Origin: Nannobrachium achirus
Taxonomy: Eukaryota > Chordata > Actinopteri > Myctophiformes > Myctophidae
NCBI GenBank assembly: GCA_963921795.1
Contig: OY997643.1
Coordinates: 15,530,960 to 15,594,959, forward strand
DNA: 64,000 nt
Direction of reading: 5' to 3'
Part shown: positions 10,939 to 23,584 of the stretch, in pieces
Numbering within the stretch: position 1 is the stretch's first letter
Layout of the letters: every line of letters starts with the position of its first letter
Position numbers and translations under genes: made by a program
The notes under the pieces: generated by a model
Told to the model about the DNA's origin: nothing
Database searches by the model: none
Seen by the model: only the letters and a program-made list of their open reading frames with translations

Positions 10939-11573
10939 AGCAGCGTTGCCAGGTTTTGTGCGAGATATAAGCAACCGGGGTCTATGAAAACGAGTCCACA
11001 AGAAGCGAACGGTCTGACCACTCGAGTCCCATTAGATTAGCCTACTTATATCAGCTATTTGAAAAGCTATTTGAGAACCACTGATTAAGGCCTAGCCGCC
11101 TAGGCCAGACGGAGCTGGATATTTCAGATATCCTGTTTTTTCAGATATCCACATAGAAAGATATCTAGGTCCACACGACAAAGATATCTAGGTCTAAAAT
11201 AATCTGAGTCCCCAGACCTCCACTAGGGGGACAAGCACACACACAGTAAAGTCTTCAGAGATATCCGGGTTCCCTGTCTACACGGATCCAGTGAATCGGA
11301 TATTTTTCAATGTCTCCACTTATTTATCCGGTTTCAAAAATATCCAGCTTCGCGGCCAAAACATCCAGCTTCATGTGGCTTCAAGCCCCAACTGCACAAA
11401 AAAATGTCTAGCAAATGTCTAGCTTCAGAGATATCCAGCTCCGTGTAGCCGGCACCTTAAACAACATTCAGGAAGCAAGCCCAACTAAATGGCATTCTTT
11501 GACTACCAACCTTTACAAGCAACTTTACAGAAAAACAAGTACACAGTCGCTTAAAATAAGCAGAGCTGGCAAC

Positions 11574-11575
<2 letters not shown>
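10939..11575. mobile_element. Family Q element interrupted by a TTAA element
   Basis: It begins CAGCGTTGCCAGGTTTTGTG and ends with AGCAGAGCTGGCAACAC. It shares ATAAGCAACCGGGGTCTA and CAAGCAACTTTACAGAAAAA with the copy at 8161. A TTAA-bounded element occupies the centre. Confidence 0.55.
11085..11460. mobile_element. TTAA-bounded MITE with ATATCC-rich interior
   Basis: TTAA is present at both ends (11085-11088 and 11457-11460). The inverted ends contain ACGGAGCTGGATATTTCAG and ATATCCAGCTCCGTGTAGCC. The interior repeats AGATATCC phrases. The TTAA target fits piggyBac- or Kolobok-like elements. Confidence 0.7.

Positions 11576-11643
<68 letters not shown>
11574..11643. repeat. (CT)n microsatellite
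   Basis: About 70 bases of CT repeat. Open frames across it are artefacts. Confidence 0.97.
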
Positions 11644-11644
<1 letters not shown>

Positions 11645-11989
11645 ACCCTGACCAGCCGGCCCCTCCCTCTTCCCGTCTACCTCTTCCTCTGCTCTCCTCC
11701 GTTCCACCTCCACTGACTCCTCCCACTTTTAATCTGTCAGTCCAGATGTTGTTGTCAAAGGTTCTCTGCAGGACTGTTTGAACACCAACGACTCCTGTTC
11801 CCTTCCACATCCGTCAGACTTGCTTTTTTGAGCGGTGGTCACACCGTCTCCATAGCGTGGCCGTGTGTGTAGGTATGTTTGTTTGTTTGTTTGTATGTGG
11901 GTCTGTATGTAGCCTCAAGCCTGTGGTGTAGTACCTTTTCTGACCACACATGTTAAGGGAGGGGCGCTGTTGTTCAGGCCAGGCCCCCC

Positions 11990-12092
<103 letters not shown>

Positions 12093-12270
12093 GGGGGGGA
12101 ACCACCGCTCAGTTCACACGGGTGTGATTTTTTTTTTATTCTCCTAATCAAGTAAACAAATGCCCTATTTCAGGGGTTCTCAAACCTTTTTTAGGCTGTG
12201 ACCCCCCAAATGAACATATTTGAACTGGGGACCCCCACCCTGACAAGCAAGCACTTGGAATTGTAGGTAT

Positions 12271-13047
12271 TGGAAGATATGTGATCCTGTTTTTATTGGT
12301 TACTGTAGTATTCTATATGTTCTTACGGCTAGCAGACAATTGTGGAAAGGAGAGACGAAGAAACACTCTATTCTAGGTCCTGGAGGATTGTCAGACATTC
12401 CGAGCTGATAACGGTGTCCGTATTAGTCTGTCTAAAGGTGAAGAACTGGAGCAGGAGCTGTACATTCAGGGAGCAAACGAATAGCTTCCCATGAGAACCG
12501 AGTTTTGTTTTGGCGAGGGGTGAAGAAATGAGACATCAACAATAACTGTTTGTAGGTGGGAGGTGTGAGCTTGGGAGTATTCACTCAGCCCCTCCCGTGG
12601 CTACAAATCCACCCCACCGAAATCCTATGAACTGTGTCTCCCAAATGTCACATCGTTGACCAGCTACCAGCCCCCTCCCAGACAAAATGAAGATAAGAAC
12701 AGACATTTGACTGCCAGACAGACTGAGATGGGAGGCCATATCTTTTTCCTTCGTTGCAGGACACTTGTGTGCTCGCCGCGCTGGACATATGGATTACTGA
12801 TCAGTATTTGTATCTCGGTCCTCCGTGTTATCTGTGTGTCAGTCATAGCTAATATAGGCTCGTAGATAATGATAATTGCATAAGCTGTAATACTTTTTTA
12901 TTTTTATTTAGTTAATAAATATTGTCTTTCAACAAACAGACGTCCTTTGTGCAACAAGCGTCATTCTTGAGCATAGCTCTGGCTTCGCCTTCTGGTGGTA
13001 AATTCCACGGCGCTAAGTAGTTTATACATTTGAATAGAAGCCTTTCA
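12271..13047 (+). repeat. 5' LTR
   Basis: 777 bp with TG...CA ends. An AATAAA signal lies at 12914-12919. The promoter part was not assigned with confidence; a CTACAAATCC stretch near 12600 could be a weak TATA-type element. Confidence 0.93.
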
Positions 13048-13051
13048 AATA

Positions 13052-13070
13052 TGGTGACCCCGACGTGATG
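13052..13070 (+). promoter_or_regulatory. Probable primer-binding site
   Basis: TGGTGACCCCGACGTGATG starts four bases after the LTR. The leading TGG would pair with a tRNA 3' CCA. Which tRNA is used was not determined. Confidence 0.75.
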
Positions 13071-13320
13071 ACGTTTTGTTGCTTTTTTCTGATTTCGGCG
13101 ATTTAACCGATCACCATAACTGCATCAGATCAACCACCCAGACGGCCGTCAAAATAAAAAGGTGAGCAGAACCTCTTAAACTGGAACTCTGCACATTGGC
13201 ATAGGTTCCAAATTGTATGGTTGATTTGATTTCAAGTTACACGTGATCTAGAACCGTTACTGTATGACAGACACACACATACGGGACCCACTTAATAGTA
13301 ATAGCTGCGGGTTTTTGAAG

Positions 13321-13488
13321 AAGGTTTGTTCTACACCTAAGTAAAAGCTAGAAAAGTATTGTAAGGTTTGTTCTACACCGAAGTAAAAGCTAGAAAAGTA
13401 TTGTAAGGTTTGTTCTACACCGAAGTAAAAGCTAGAAAAGTATTGTAAGGTTTGTTCTACACCTAAGTAAAAGGTAGAAAAGTATCTC
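13321..13488 (+). repeat. Four 42-bp tandem units in the retrotransposon leader
   Basis: Each unit starts AAGGTTTGTTCTACACC and continues AAGTAAAAGCTAGAAAAGTA. Units begin at 13321, 13363, 13405 and 13447, in exact 42-bp register. Confidence 0.9.
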
Positions 13489-13599
13489 CTAGACGTAGGA
13501 AAGTCTACCCGAGGTAAAGGGGTAGATAAATGTATTAAAATAACAGTGTAAAAAGAGAAAGTTCAAAAAATAATAAAATCACACCCGTGTGAATTGAGC

Positions 13600-13870
13600 A
13601 AAGCATGTAAGTGAGTAGGGGGTCGTGGATCTCCGGAAGCAAAGCATATAAGTGAGTAGGGGGTCGTGGATCTCCGAAAGCAGTGAGTAGGTGGTCGTGG
13701 ATCTCCGAAAACAAAGATTATATTAGATTAGATTAGATTAGATTAGATTAGATTAGAGTTTATTTGTCGTGGATCTCCGAAAACAAAGATTATATTAGAT
13801 TAGATTGGATTAGATTAGATTAGATTAGAGTTTATTTGTCGTGGAACTCCGAAACAAAACACAGAATTGA
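13600..13870 (+). repeat. Higher-order tandem repeats with (TTAGA)n arrays
   Basis: The phrase GTCGTGGATCTCCG recurs about five times at varied spacing with GTGAGTAGG. Two TTAGA/GATTA pentamer arrays (about 13727-13757 and 13790-13828) are embedded, each followed by GAGTTTATTTGTCGTGGA. Confidence 0.85.
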
Positions 13871-15162
13871 GCGGTGGTCGTGGATTTCCGAAACAATGCA
13901 TGTGTGTGTGTATGTATGTGTGTTTTAATCCTATTTTTCTCCCCTGGTGATAACCTTGTGAAAGAAAAGGGAAAAATCAAACCCAGTATGAAGTGAGCAG
14001 TGTTGCATGTGTGCGTGAGTATGCTATGGCAGAAAAGAGACGGACACGAGGAGCTCGCCACCACCCTCGCTTAAATGAAATATTTCCTCCCTCCACAGAT
14101 AGATAAGATGGACCCGAAGTTACCCATTGTAACTGATAGGTTTTTGGTTTAAATTCCCATATTTGTAATTCCTTTAGAATGATTACTCTTTCGCAAGAAG
14201 ACTCAGCTTTTACCCACAGGATAAAATCACAGTTAGTCAGAGTCTCACACAATAAAAGGAGACCACACCAACACGTGGGTTTTCTGTTAAGTGATATTGA
14301 AAGTATAGTCAGAGTTCAAAGTGTACAGAGCGGTTATATCAGTGAAATACATATGTATGTCATGTAAAGTGTCATGTTTTGTTAAATGTTAAATGTTTGT
14401 GTGTGTGTGTGTGTGTGTAGGCCTACAGAGTAAGTGTCCAAGTGCTGTTATAATTTATAGATTGAATGGAGGGTGTTGTTGGGGTCTGCAGGCCCCAAAC
14501 ATGCATCACTGCCTTATTTTGACCATGGTGCCCCACCTAATAATGTATGAAATCATTCAGAAGCAAAATTGATGTAGAAAAAAAAAAAAAAAAACCCTCT
14601 CCACAAGTAATTTGATAGTTATGTTGAAAACAATAGAGGAATTAGGTGCACGACTGTGCTCGTATGAATTAATGATTACCCACATCCTATATACTAGTTC
14701 AAAATGTGTATCAAATAGTAGTACAGGAAGTATTTGTCTTAGTGTTGTTTGTTTATTTATTTTATTTCTATTTTATGATTTGAGTACAAGGGGACCCCGA
14801 TGCAAACAACCCAATGAACTTTATGTGGTTTGAAACTTAGTAGTGGTACTTCTATAAGTGACCTCTAGCCCCCCCCCCCCCCCCCCCCGTCATAGTAACC
14901 TCAGGTTATGTGTGGTGTCATTCAACAACATATAGTTTTTAACGTGTAAAGGCCCCAGCCTAGATTGAAGGCTTTATGCCAGTTGTACTTTTTATATCTA
15001 ATTGTCAGTCAAGTGTTATATAAATCCCACGATGCAAACAGCTGGATTGTTGAGGGTAATCACCGTGAATGCAATACAACCTGTTCACGCCTACTTTTCG
15101 ATCCCAGAGTTGTAATCCAACTGTTCAGCTCTCCGTGCCATGGTACGATATAAGGGGGCCAG

Positions 15163-15707
15163 AATCTCAGTCAAACTTGGACTCCAGAGGCCATAAAACA
15201 GTCCCAAGACCTTAAGGTAATGTGTCACAATGCTGTCACTAGGGCAATTCCTGACTCTTCTAGTCCATCGAACACTCCGTTTTGTATGGATGTTTCTGAA
15301 AAAGACGGCATTTTTAATGCCGTTCTATTCCAGAAACATAAGGGGGCACGTAGAATTAGAGCTTAGAATTAGAGTTTACTACTCAAAAAATTTAAACATT
15401 ATAGTAAATTTAAAAATGTTGCCACATGGCATACATAGTTATGTATCACCCATTAGTGATAAATACCACACATGGCATTAAAGCATACTTATCGTCCAAT
15501 AATTTCTCCATCACAGCGGACAAGAAAGAAAAGATAGCAAAGTGCCTAATTACAATACACGTCACATACACCAGTGGCGGGTTCAAAGTAGCAGACAAAT
15601 TAGATGGCCTACTTAGAAACCAGGCAGAAGTCCACTCATGTGCAGACGAAACTAATAAAATGAAATGTTTTCTCTCTCTACAGAATACATGCACCACCTC
15701 TGACTGA
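15163..15707 (+). pseudogene. Degenerate retroelement pol fragment (RT C-terminal/connection region)
   Basis: In one frame 15163-15354 reads through WTPEAIKQSQDLK, then AIPD, PFCMDVSEKDG and NAVLFQKHKG. This order (WTPEA..A...LK, PD..PF, GAVL.Q) is the retroviral-type RT connection region. After a frame change, 15426-15707 contains HPLVINTTHGIKAYLSS and a following FSITADKKEK, similar to the next part of that region. There is no catalytic YXDD, RNase H or integrase segment, so it is a remnant. It lies upstream of the gag-like remnant, which is not the usual order. Confidence 0.72.
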
Positions 15708-16724
15708 AAAAACGAGACCTGGGCGTAATAGATAAGTATCCATTCACATAAAAGTAATAAGTAAAAACAAGCCTCAAGGTGAATACATTATACATATTAT
15801 AACAGAGGTGAAAGGGTGAAATTTAACACATAATACACATAGACACAACACCCATAGGATGTGGATCTTTAATTATATTTCTATATGTTGTGGACAATAT
15901 TTCCTTACTGCGTTGTAATTGTCAAAATTAACTCAAAATTAAGAGAGAGCACGAACCATTGATTATTCTGTTGTACCTTTGTCTTGAATTCTCTCTCTCC
16001 ATAGTAAACATTCCATTCTCACTCTGATCACTCTCCTGTCTTATTTCTGTGTGATGGATTATTGTATCTCATATGGGAATAAGAAGGTGTTGTTGTTTAA
16101 TAATAATGGTTCCATCAAAATGGTCCTACGTCGCCGCATACTAATGTAACGTTGACCGTCCGGGCGAGGAGGCACTTTCTCTCCCCCACGGTGGGTCGGT
16201 GTTACAATACGTATCAAAGAACCAGCTGTGAGTTTGGAAGTTTACTGTGTTTTCAGACAAGGTCATTATTTTGACAACAGTACAATTTATTTAACATTCC
16301 CTGCTTGGACATCCGCCACTGGACCGCTGGACACATGGTTTTCTGTTTGCATGCTCCACGGTCCGAGGACGGATCTTTATGCACCATCGGTGACCGGAAT
16401 ATTATTTTAAGATAAGTATAATGTTTTCTTCAGTTATCTACGCAACGAGTCGCTTCTCAGTTTGAATTATTGTTTTGATTTTTGATATTTAAGGGAGATG
16501 GACAAGGCAAAATAATGTTTTAGTATCGCTCATTGTCTATTTTACCTGCACTTGAGTAAACGCATAAATTGCCCGGACACATCCTATCATATTGTCTGTG
16601 CCAACATAGGGGAATTACAGTAGGCCTAGAGACACCATTCATTATATAATTATTTTAAATTATAACATTCGTAACTACTTTTAATTTTTTATTTTATTAA
16701 TCCTTTATATATACTGTTGACATT

Positions 16725-17263
16725 ATGGGGAATTCTCATTCCCCACCTCACACATTCCACTCAGTGGATTCCAAAAACAGACCCATGCCACGCACTGGAT
16801 GTCCCCTCAGACAGGGACCTATTAACAAAATTGATAAATCACTTTTTGAAAGTTGTGATGATGATGAGGTGTTATTTGACAGAACAAAAAACGACCCCTT
16901 CTCCTCTTTCTCAAGGTGTGGACCCGATTGAACCTGCTGTCGGCTGGACCCCCAGGACTCCTTTTTCCCCACCATGATGCCTAAAATACAGGCTGTATTG
17001 ACCCCAGACGGTCACGTCACTTTACATTCACCACATGATCTATCACTCAAATGGGGATCCGGGGCAAGCCGACAGCAGAGCCAACCATGATCATGGAACC
17101 TAGGTAATACACCTCACATCCAGAACACCCATATGCCCCTACACAGGGCCCACAAGCTCGTAAGCCAGATTACAAGACAATTCAGTGTTTTAGCTGCGGA
17201 AAATATGCACACACGAAACCAAGGTGTTACAATCTTAACCCAGAACTCCTGTTTAAACCATAG
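16725..17263 (+). pseudogene. Gag-like fragment with CCHC zinc knuckle
   Basis: Frame 17108-17263 contains CFSCGKYAHTKPRC, a canonical C-X2-C-X4-H-X4-C zinc knuckle of nucleocapsid type, preceded by a basic RKPDYK and followed by a stop after LLFKP. Upstream, 16725-16931 opens with MGNSHS, resembling a retroviral Gag N-terminus with a glycine that could be myristoylated. The two parts are in different frames with stops between and most of the capsid region missing. The zinc knuckle identification is strong; joining it to the MGN frame is inference. Confidence 0.7.
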
Positions 17264-17841
17264 ATGAACTTGATTAAATCTTAACTTTTGATCATTTCAT
17301 ATACATTTGTCATTATAGCTTTTCTCAGCCTCTAATAATTCTTTAGGATTCTAAAGGTCTCTGAGAAGTTGAAAGTATTTAAATATATAGTTGGTAAATG
17401 CCAAATCAGATTTACACTTCAAAATGTGTTAAAAACTATTGTAATATAAGTTTACTGCCTGCCATATGCCCATATGGTGAGTGTGTGAGTGCGTGCACGT
17501 ATGCATGTTGGTGTGCACGATTGATCCCTTTTTCTTCCTCACTCCCCTTCTCCCATTATGTCTCTGTGTGGGTGCACATGTGCGTGCGTGCACATGAGCG
17601 TGTGCGTGTATGTGGATGCGTGATTGGAGCTCTGTGTGTGTGTGTGTGTGTGTGTGAGAACTGGGAACGTCTGGTTATTTTCTAGTTTCCCCGGCCTTAT
17701 TGACATTTGAGTCTCACTCTGTTTTGACTAATTCTGAGATTTCCTTATTTGAGTAAAGATACTTGGTTACTTTTCTACCACTCCAGGTGGCTACAGTATC
17801 TTGTTTTCCTTCCGGACTGGAAGGAATTAACAATAACATTT

Positions 17842-17872
17842 TAGTGAGCTTGTAATCTGCTACTTTTGGTGA
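17842..17872. repeat. Decayed half copy of the palindrome inside the retrotransposon
   Basis: AGTGAGCTTGTAATCTGCTA followed by CTTTTGG matches the right arm with a one-base deletion. Confidence 0.55.
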
Positions 17873-18803
17873 ATATCCCCTTAGAATAGGGATGCTGGGG
17901 TTTATTGATTGAATACCAAGTATAAATGTTTATTTTAAATCTGTTCTATAGAAGCAGATGTTTTCTCAAGTTATATGTTTGTTAGGCCTATTATGGACAG
18001 TACTGTATTTGTTATTATTTTAAATAATAGTAAATATGCTACATTTGCATAAAGCAAGTATTTGTCTACTCCCATCACACACACAGATCTAGAAGACAGA
18101 GTCAATCTAAAAAATATAGAACTAGAACACATAATTCATAGATCTTAGAACACATAGAATTCATAGATCTAAAACACATAGAATCAAAAACATAGATCTG
18201 GAACTGCTCAAATTCACAGCTCCACTTTGTACCGAGGTTTGATTTTTTATTTTGTTTTGAAAGTTGTGTAAATAATTTAAGAACTGTGACATCTGTGGGT
18301 TTGAAAATGTATTTTTTTTTTTTTTTTTTTTTTTTTATTATTTTATCCAGCCCTTTCCTGTGACACAGGAGAATCTATGCCTACCAGAACCTATGTTCTA
18401 CCTGTCATCCCAACGGTAGCCCCTCTCTGTTTATGTTCCCACAACAAAGAGACTGTGGATCACTCGAGCTCTGCTGTCCTCTGGGTGTGTGGACGGACGG
18501 CCAGGCATTTTCTTCCAGCCAGGTGGAATGGCTGTGGTTATGCAGGAATAGTCTACAGTTGTACTGATGTATGCCCGGTCGTCTAGACACCCAGGGGGCA
18601 GGTGAGTCCCGCGCAAAGCGCTCTATAGAAACTGAGACAAACCTAGACAAAATTAGAAAATGAATATCCTAGATGCCTGATTCCACAGCGGATTTCCAGA
18701 TGAGTACTGTACTTCTTACCCAAGAGCCATGCGTTCTGTTGTCCTTAGAAATCGTCAGGTCAGAGGAGATTTATTCGAGGGGCCCCGCACAAATACTCTA
18801 GAG

Positions 18804-19018
18804 CAGTCCTTCTCAATCTTTTTGGTTATTTCCAACCCAATTTCCCTGATTTGGGAATCCAAGCTATGATATACCCCCATTTTTACATGTTTTTTCCCCT
18901 TTTTATTACATATTTTTTTAACTTTTTAAGTATGAATAGTATCGTGTTTTGCTTTGGGCCATTTTATTTTTGAGTGCCTCTGTAGTACCCCCGCAATATC
19001 CCCATTTGAGAAACACTG
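18804..19018. mobile_element. Small hAT-like MITE inside the retrotransposon
   Basis: Ends CAGTCCTTCTCAATC and CATTTGAGAAACACTG. Flanks CTCTAGAG and CTCTAGTA agree at 6 of 8 positions. It is probably copied along with the retrotransposon. Confidence 0.65.
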
Positions 19019-19267
19019 CTCTAGTAAGCAATCTATCTTTGTTATTTTCTATACCTAGATTGACACCACCATGGTCTAAAGCCATGGACTGGTGCAGGAT
19101 GTATTGATTACAATATGTTTGTTGGACAATGTTTAATGAATAAGTTTTTTTTATATACAGCACAGTAAGGACTTAAGTGATGTCTTATATTAAACAACAT
19201 TGATAAACTATGTATTTTGATACTGACACACATATCTGATAGATGTAATACCTGTGAATAGGTATTT

Positions 19268-19280
19268 CAAAGGGGGACTT
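19268..19280 (+). promoter_or_regulatory. Polypurine tract
   Basis: CAAAGGGGGACTT lies directly against the 3' LTR. The AAAGGGGGA core is the expected plus-strand primer. Confidence 0.8.
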
Positions 19281-20057
19281 TGGAAGATATGTGATCCTGT
19301 TTTTATTGGTTACTGTAGTATTCTATATGTTCTTACGGCTAGCAGACAATTGTGGAAAGGAGAGACGAAGAAACACTCTATTCTAGGTCCTGGAGGATTG
19401 TCAGACATTCCGAGCTGATAACGGTGTCCGTATTAGTCTGTCTAAAGGTGAAGAACTGGAGCAGGAGCTGTACATTCAGGGAGCAAACGAATAGCTTCCC
19501 ATGAGAACCGAGTTTTGTTTTGGCGAGGGGTGAAGAAATGAGACATCAACAATAACTGTTTGTAGGTGGGAGGTGTGAGCTTGGGAGTATTCACTCAGCC
19601 CCTCCCGTGGCTACAAATCCACCCCACCGAAATCCTATGAACTGTGTCTCCCAAATGTCACATCGTTGACCAGCTACCAGCCCCCTCCCAGACAAAATGA
19701 AGATAAGAACAGACATTTGACTGCCAGACAGACTGAGATGGGAGGCCATATCTTTTTCCTTCGTTGCAGGACACTTGTGTGCTCGCCGCGCTGGACATAT
19801 GGATTACTGATCAGTATTTGTATCTCGGTCCTCCGTGTTATCTGTGTGTCAGTCATAGCTAATATAGGCTCGTAGATAATGATAATTGCATAAGCTGTAA
19901 TACTTTTTTATTTTTATTTAGTTAATAAATATTGTCTTTCAACAAACAGACGTCCTTTGTGCAACAAGCGTCATTCTTGAGCATAGCTCTGGCTTCGCCT
20001 TCTGGTGGTAAATTCCACGGCGCTAAGTAGTTTATACATTTGAATAGAAGCCTTTCA
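19281..20057 (+). repeat. 3' LTR
   Basis: 777 bp, matching the 5' LTR wherever I compared the two. It is followed by the GTAT duplication and the right part of the interrupted hAT element. Confidence 0.93.
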
Positions 20058-20417
20058 GTATATTACATTTAATGTGATTCGGTTCCACAGATAGATATTG
20101 TGAAAATAGTAGATCTACATGCTCACAACGCCTCGTACTGCAAGGCGTTGTGAGCATGTAGATCGGCTATTTTCAAAATGTTCTACTTGCTTACTTAATT
20201 TGACAGTTTGGCCAGTTTGGTCTTGAAAGTCCTTAGATTGTCACGTTATAAATGTGCAGATACCCTGTATACACTTATAGGCTACTGTGTGTTGGCTTGT
20301 TTACCGTTGAGGGAGAAAAAAATGACATTAAGCTAATCATCTGGGGACCCCACAAAATAATTTGGGGACCCCAAATTTGAGAACCACTGCCCTATATGAT
20401 CACACTACAGCACCTAT

Positions 20418-20457
20418 CAAAAATAGCAGCTCTACAATCTTGTCAATGCTATTTTTG
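20418..20457. repeat. Short decayed palindrome copy
   Basis: CAAAAATAGCAGCTCTACAA is followed by TCTTGTCAATGCTATTTTTG; both arms are shortened. Confidence 0.5.
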
Positions 20458-20995
20458 AATTTGAATGTTGAAAAGACAGAGACGATCTGCCGTCGTTGGG
20501 GTCTCCCTAGCCTTCCACTGAGAAATGTAGACCCCCGGTGTCATTTTATCATACACGCCCCCTTCCTATAATATATAGGAATATGGGTTTGTAATATTTT
20601 TACAAACCCATTGCAACTTTAAACTCCATTTTAACCACGATAGATTCAGCAAATCTATCACCCATCTGTGGTTACGGTGACTGATAATGGCCTTGTGCGA
20701 GTAGGCCGTGATAGCAAGGACTTTTTTTTTTGTTTCTTTCAATTTTATTAAAAATGTCTTTATTTTTTCTCCTTTTAATAAACTGAATAAATTCAATAGT
20801 AATTGAAAAAACACAGCAACCAAGGACATGTGTTTTCAATAAGTAACATGGTGAAAATGGAGCACAAAGGGTTTTTATAAGGAAGAGAGTCTGATAAGGA
20901 AGGGGTTCTGATAAAATGAATATCAAATATCGAAATACTGAATCAAGCAATTTAAACACCATCTCGTGCTCACAAAAGCTGGAGTAGACGCAAAA

Positions 20996-21845
<850 letters not shown>

Positions 21846-22096
21846 CTAAAAACTATGACGAAGAATGTTTGTCAACTACGGTACCTTTTTTTTTCACTGA
21901 CCATGAACTAAAAATAGTAAAAACAAAATAAAGAATAAAAAGAATAAAGAATTCGTCCACAAATAAAAAACTATAGACTAAAATGTTAGGGAGGGACTAG
22001 TGGAGAAAGATCCAGTAGAGGGACTAGTGGAGAAAGATCCAGTAGAACTAAAAGACAAGTCATTTAAAGCTTGGTTGCGCTTGGGTGTTGTGTTCT

Positions 22097-22120
22097 GAAA
22101 ATAGCAGTGTGAGCATGTCA
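22097..22120. repeat. Collapsed copy of the palindrome
   Basis: GAAAATAGCAGTGTGAGCATG joins the start of the left arm directly to a right-arm fragment, as if the hairpin centre had been deleted. It lies a few bases outside the family H element. Confidence 0.5.
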
Positions 22121-22129
22121 AAATATACA

Positions 22130-22530
22130 TAGGGCTGTCACGATATGACATTTTACATGACGATTAATTGTCACTCAAATAATTGGCGATTAACGATTTA
22201 ATTGTGTATTTGTCGTTGATAATTAAATTTCTGTTTGGCTTTTAGGCTTTGAAGTTGCATATGGTAGATATGAGTCATAACCTAAATATACAAATACATT
22301 ACTGACATATTTGACAACTTACTACTTAAAAAATAACATTGATAGTAGAAATAGCCGATCTACAAGCTCACAACGCGTCACATCGCGACGCGTTGTGAGC
22401 TTGTAGATCTGCTATTTCCACTATTTCTGACATTTTTCAACATTCACGATTATGACGATTATGACAAAATAATTGCGATAATGTCAAATAATCACGATTA
22501 GACGATTATGTAATACTTGTGACAGCCCTA
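22130..22530. mobile_element. Family H hAT element with central palindrome
   Basis: Ends TAGGGCTGTCACGATATGAC and TGTGACAGCCCTA, typical of hAT elements of the TAGGGCTG type. A perfect 8-bp duplication AATATACA flanks it (22122-22129, 22531-22538). The full palindrome (22343-22431) has arm core GATCTACAAGCTCACAACGC and a CGTCACATCGCGACG loop. No coding capacity remains. Confidence 0.93.
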
Positions 22531-23078
22531 AATATACATGTTATAAAAGTGGCCAAAGTGCAGTAAAACACACTACATAAACTTCATTCTTATAAACTTG
22601 TTATCATGACATATATAATTACATGACATTACGTAATTATGGGAGAGCCCTGTTGCACCTATACTCCCAAAAATGATTTGATAACCTGTTCAGATGATAG
22701 GTTCTGGTTTATTATGCAAGCAGCAGTCACACACATCACAGTGGGGGGTCTCACACCCCACCAACAGTACAACCTCTGTTGAGTCACATCAGAGGGTCCC
22801 CTGCTGACTGTGTACCCTCTCCAGCAGTGACACGTCTCGCTGTGCTTGAGTGATCTGTTCTAGTCAGTGGCTTTACATGAGCCTCACTCACACTATGCAC
22901 TGTGTGTGACATGGAGGTTTGACAGGCTGTACGTGTCAACGTACAGATGTCCAGCTACAGTAGGAACCTGACATGAGACAGACGGTCCCATAGTAATTTA
23001 CAGTACACTTTAAGACCGAATAAGACATAATAAAGCCATAATAAGAAATAATGTGTTGGTAATTATAACTAATATGTT

Positions 23079-23407
23079 TTATTAGACAGAAACAAAGACA
23101 GAATAGCAGAAAGAGCGGATACATTCTCTGGCACCGGCACATGCCGCGGAAATACCGCGGCAGGTACCGCCGCACGACCGGCAGTTTGAACGGCAGTCGC
23201 ACTGCATCACCGGCGATAGGCCTGGCAGTTCGACCAGCAGTCCCGGCAGTAGAACCGGAGGCAGGTCTCCTACTTAGAGTTCCGTGCGGCGGCCGCCGGT
23301 CCTATCGCCGGGCGATGCAGCACGACTGATGGTCGAACTGCCGGTCGGCAGGTGCCAGAGAATGTATTCGCTCTTTCTGCCATTCTGTCTTTGTTTCTGT
23401 CTAATAA
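23079..23407. repeat. GC-rich foldback with arms of about 140 bp
   Basis: The outer arms TTATTAGACAGAAACAAAGA...CTCTGGCACC and their complement (GGTGCCAGAGAATGTATTCG...TCTAATAA) pair across the segment. The inner arms also pair (GACCGGCAGTTTGAACGGCA against the complement of GATGGTCGAACTGCCGGTC). The interior contains CCGCGGAAATACCGCGG and GCGGCGGCCGCCGG. GC content is well above the surroundings. The element type is unknown. Confidence 0.85.
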
Positions 23408-23427
23408 TTTAATTTATTTTTTGTACC

Positions 23428-23492
23428 AGAATCTACAAGCTGCAGAGCAGCACAAAGTGACACGCTGTGAGCTTGTACATCTGCTATGTTTG
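23428..23492. repeat. Diverged copy of the palindrome
   Basis: CAGAATCTACAAGCTGCAGA starts a weak left arm; CGCTGTGAGCTTGTACATCT and GCTATGTTTG form the right arm. Confidence 0.6.
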
Positions 23493-23584
23493 ATCAGCCA
23501 CTGTATAAATAAAGTGGTTGAAATGATTGTGAAGCTATATTCATTAATTTTAGTGGGGACCACCTGGACACCTGGGAACCACTG

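Larger units (their letters stand above)
12271..20057 (+). mobile_element. LTR retrotransposon, complete ends, defective interior
   Basis: Two 777-bp direct repeats begin TGGAAGATAT and end GCCTTTCA; I see no difference between them by eye. A 4-bp duplication GTAT flanks the element (12267-12270 and 20058-20061). A primer-binding-like site follows the 5' LTR and a purine run precedes the 3' LTR, giving plus orientation. The 6.2-kb interior has only broken coding fragments: an RT-connection-like segment (15163-15707) upstream of a gag-like segment (16725-17263). It also has tandem repeats in its leader and a small nested hAT-like element. It is probably non-autonomous and, from the LTR identity, recently inserted or recently converted. 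Confidence 0.93.
12171..20389. mobile_element. Family C-like hAT element split by the LTR retrotransposon
   Basis: The left end CAGGGGTTCTCAAACC (12171) and the right end TTTGAGAACCACTG (20389) are inverted hAT ends, flanked by CCCTATTT (12163-12170) and CCCTATAT (20390-20397), a 7 of 8 duplication. The LTR retrotransposon lies between, so the hAT element was there first. Its right part carries a palindrome (20100-20175, AGATCTACATGCTCACAACG) and family C phrases such as GCTAATCATCTGGGG. The right end GGGGACCCCAAATTTGAGAA matches reflected ends elsewhere. Confidence 0.8.

Noticed and set aside
12656..12865. A 69-codon frame present twice (also 19666-19875)
   Set aside because: It lies in the LTRs and is duplicated only because the LTRs are. 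No known LTR-encoded protein resembles it.
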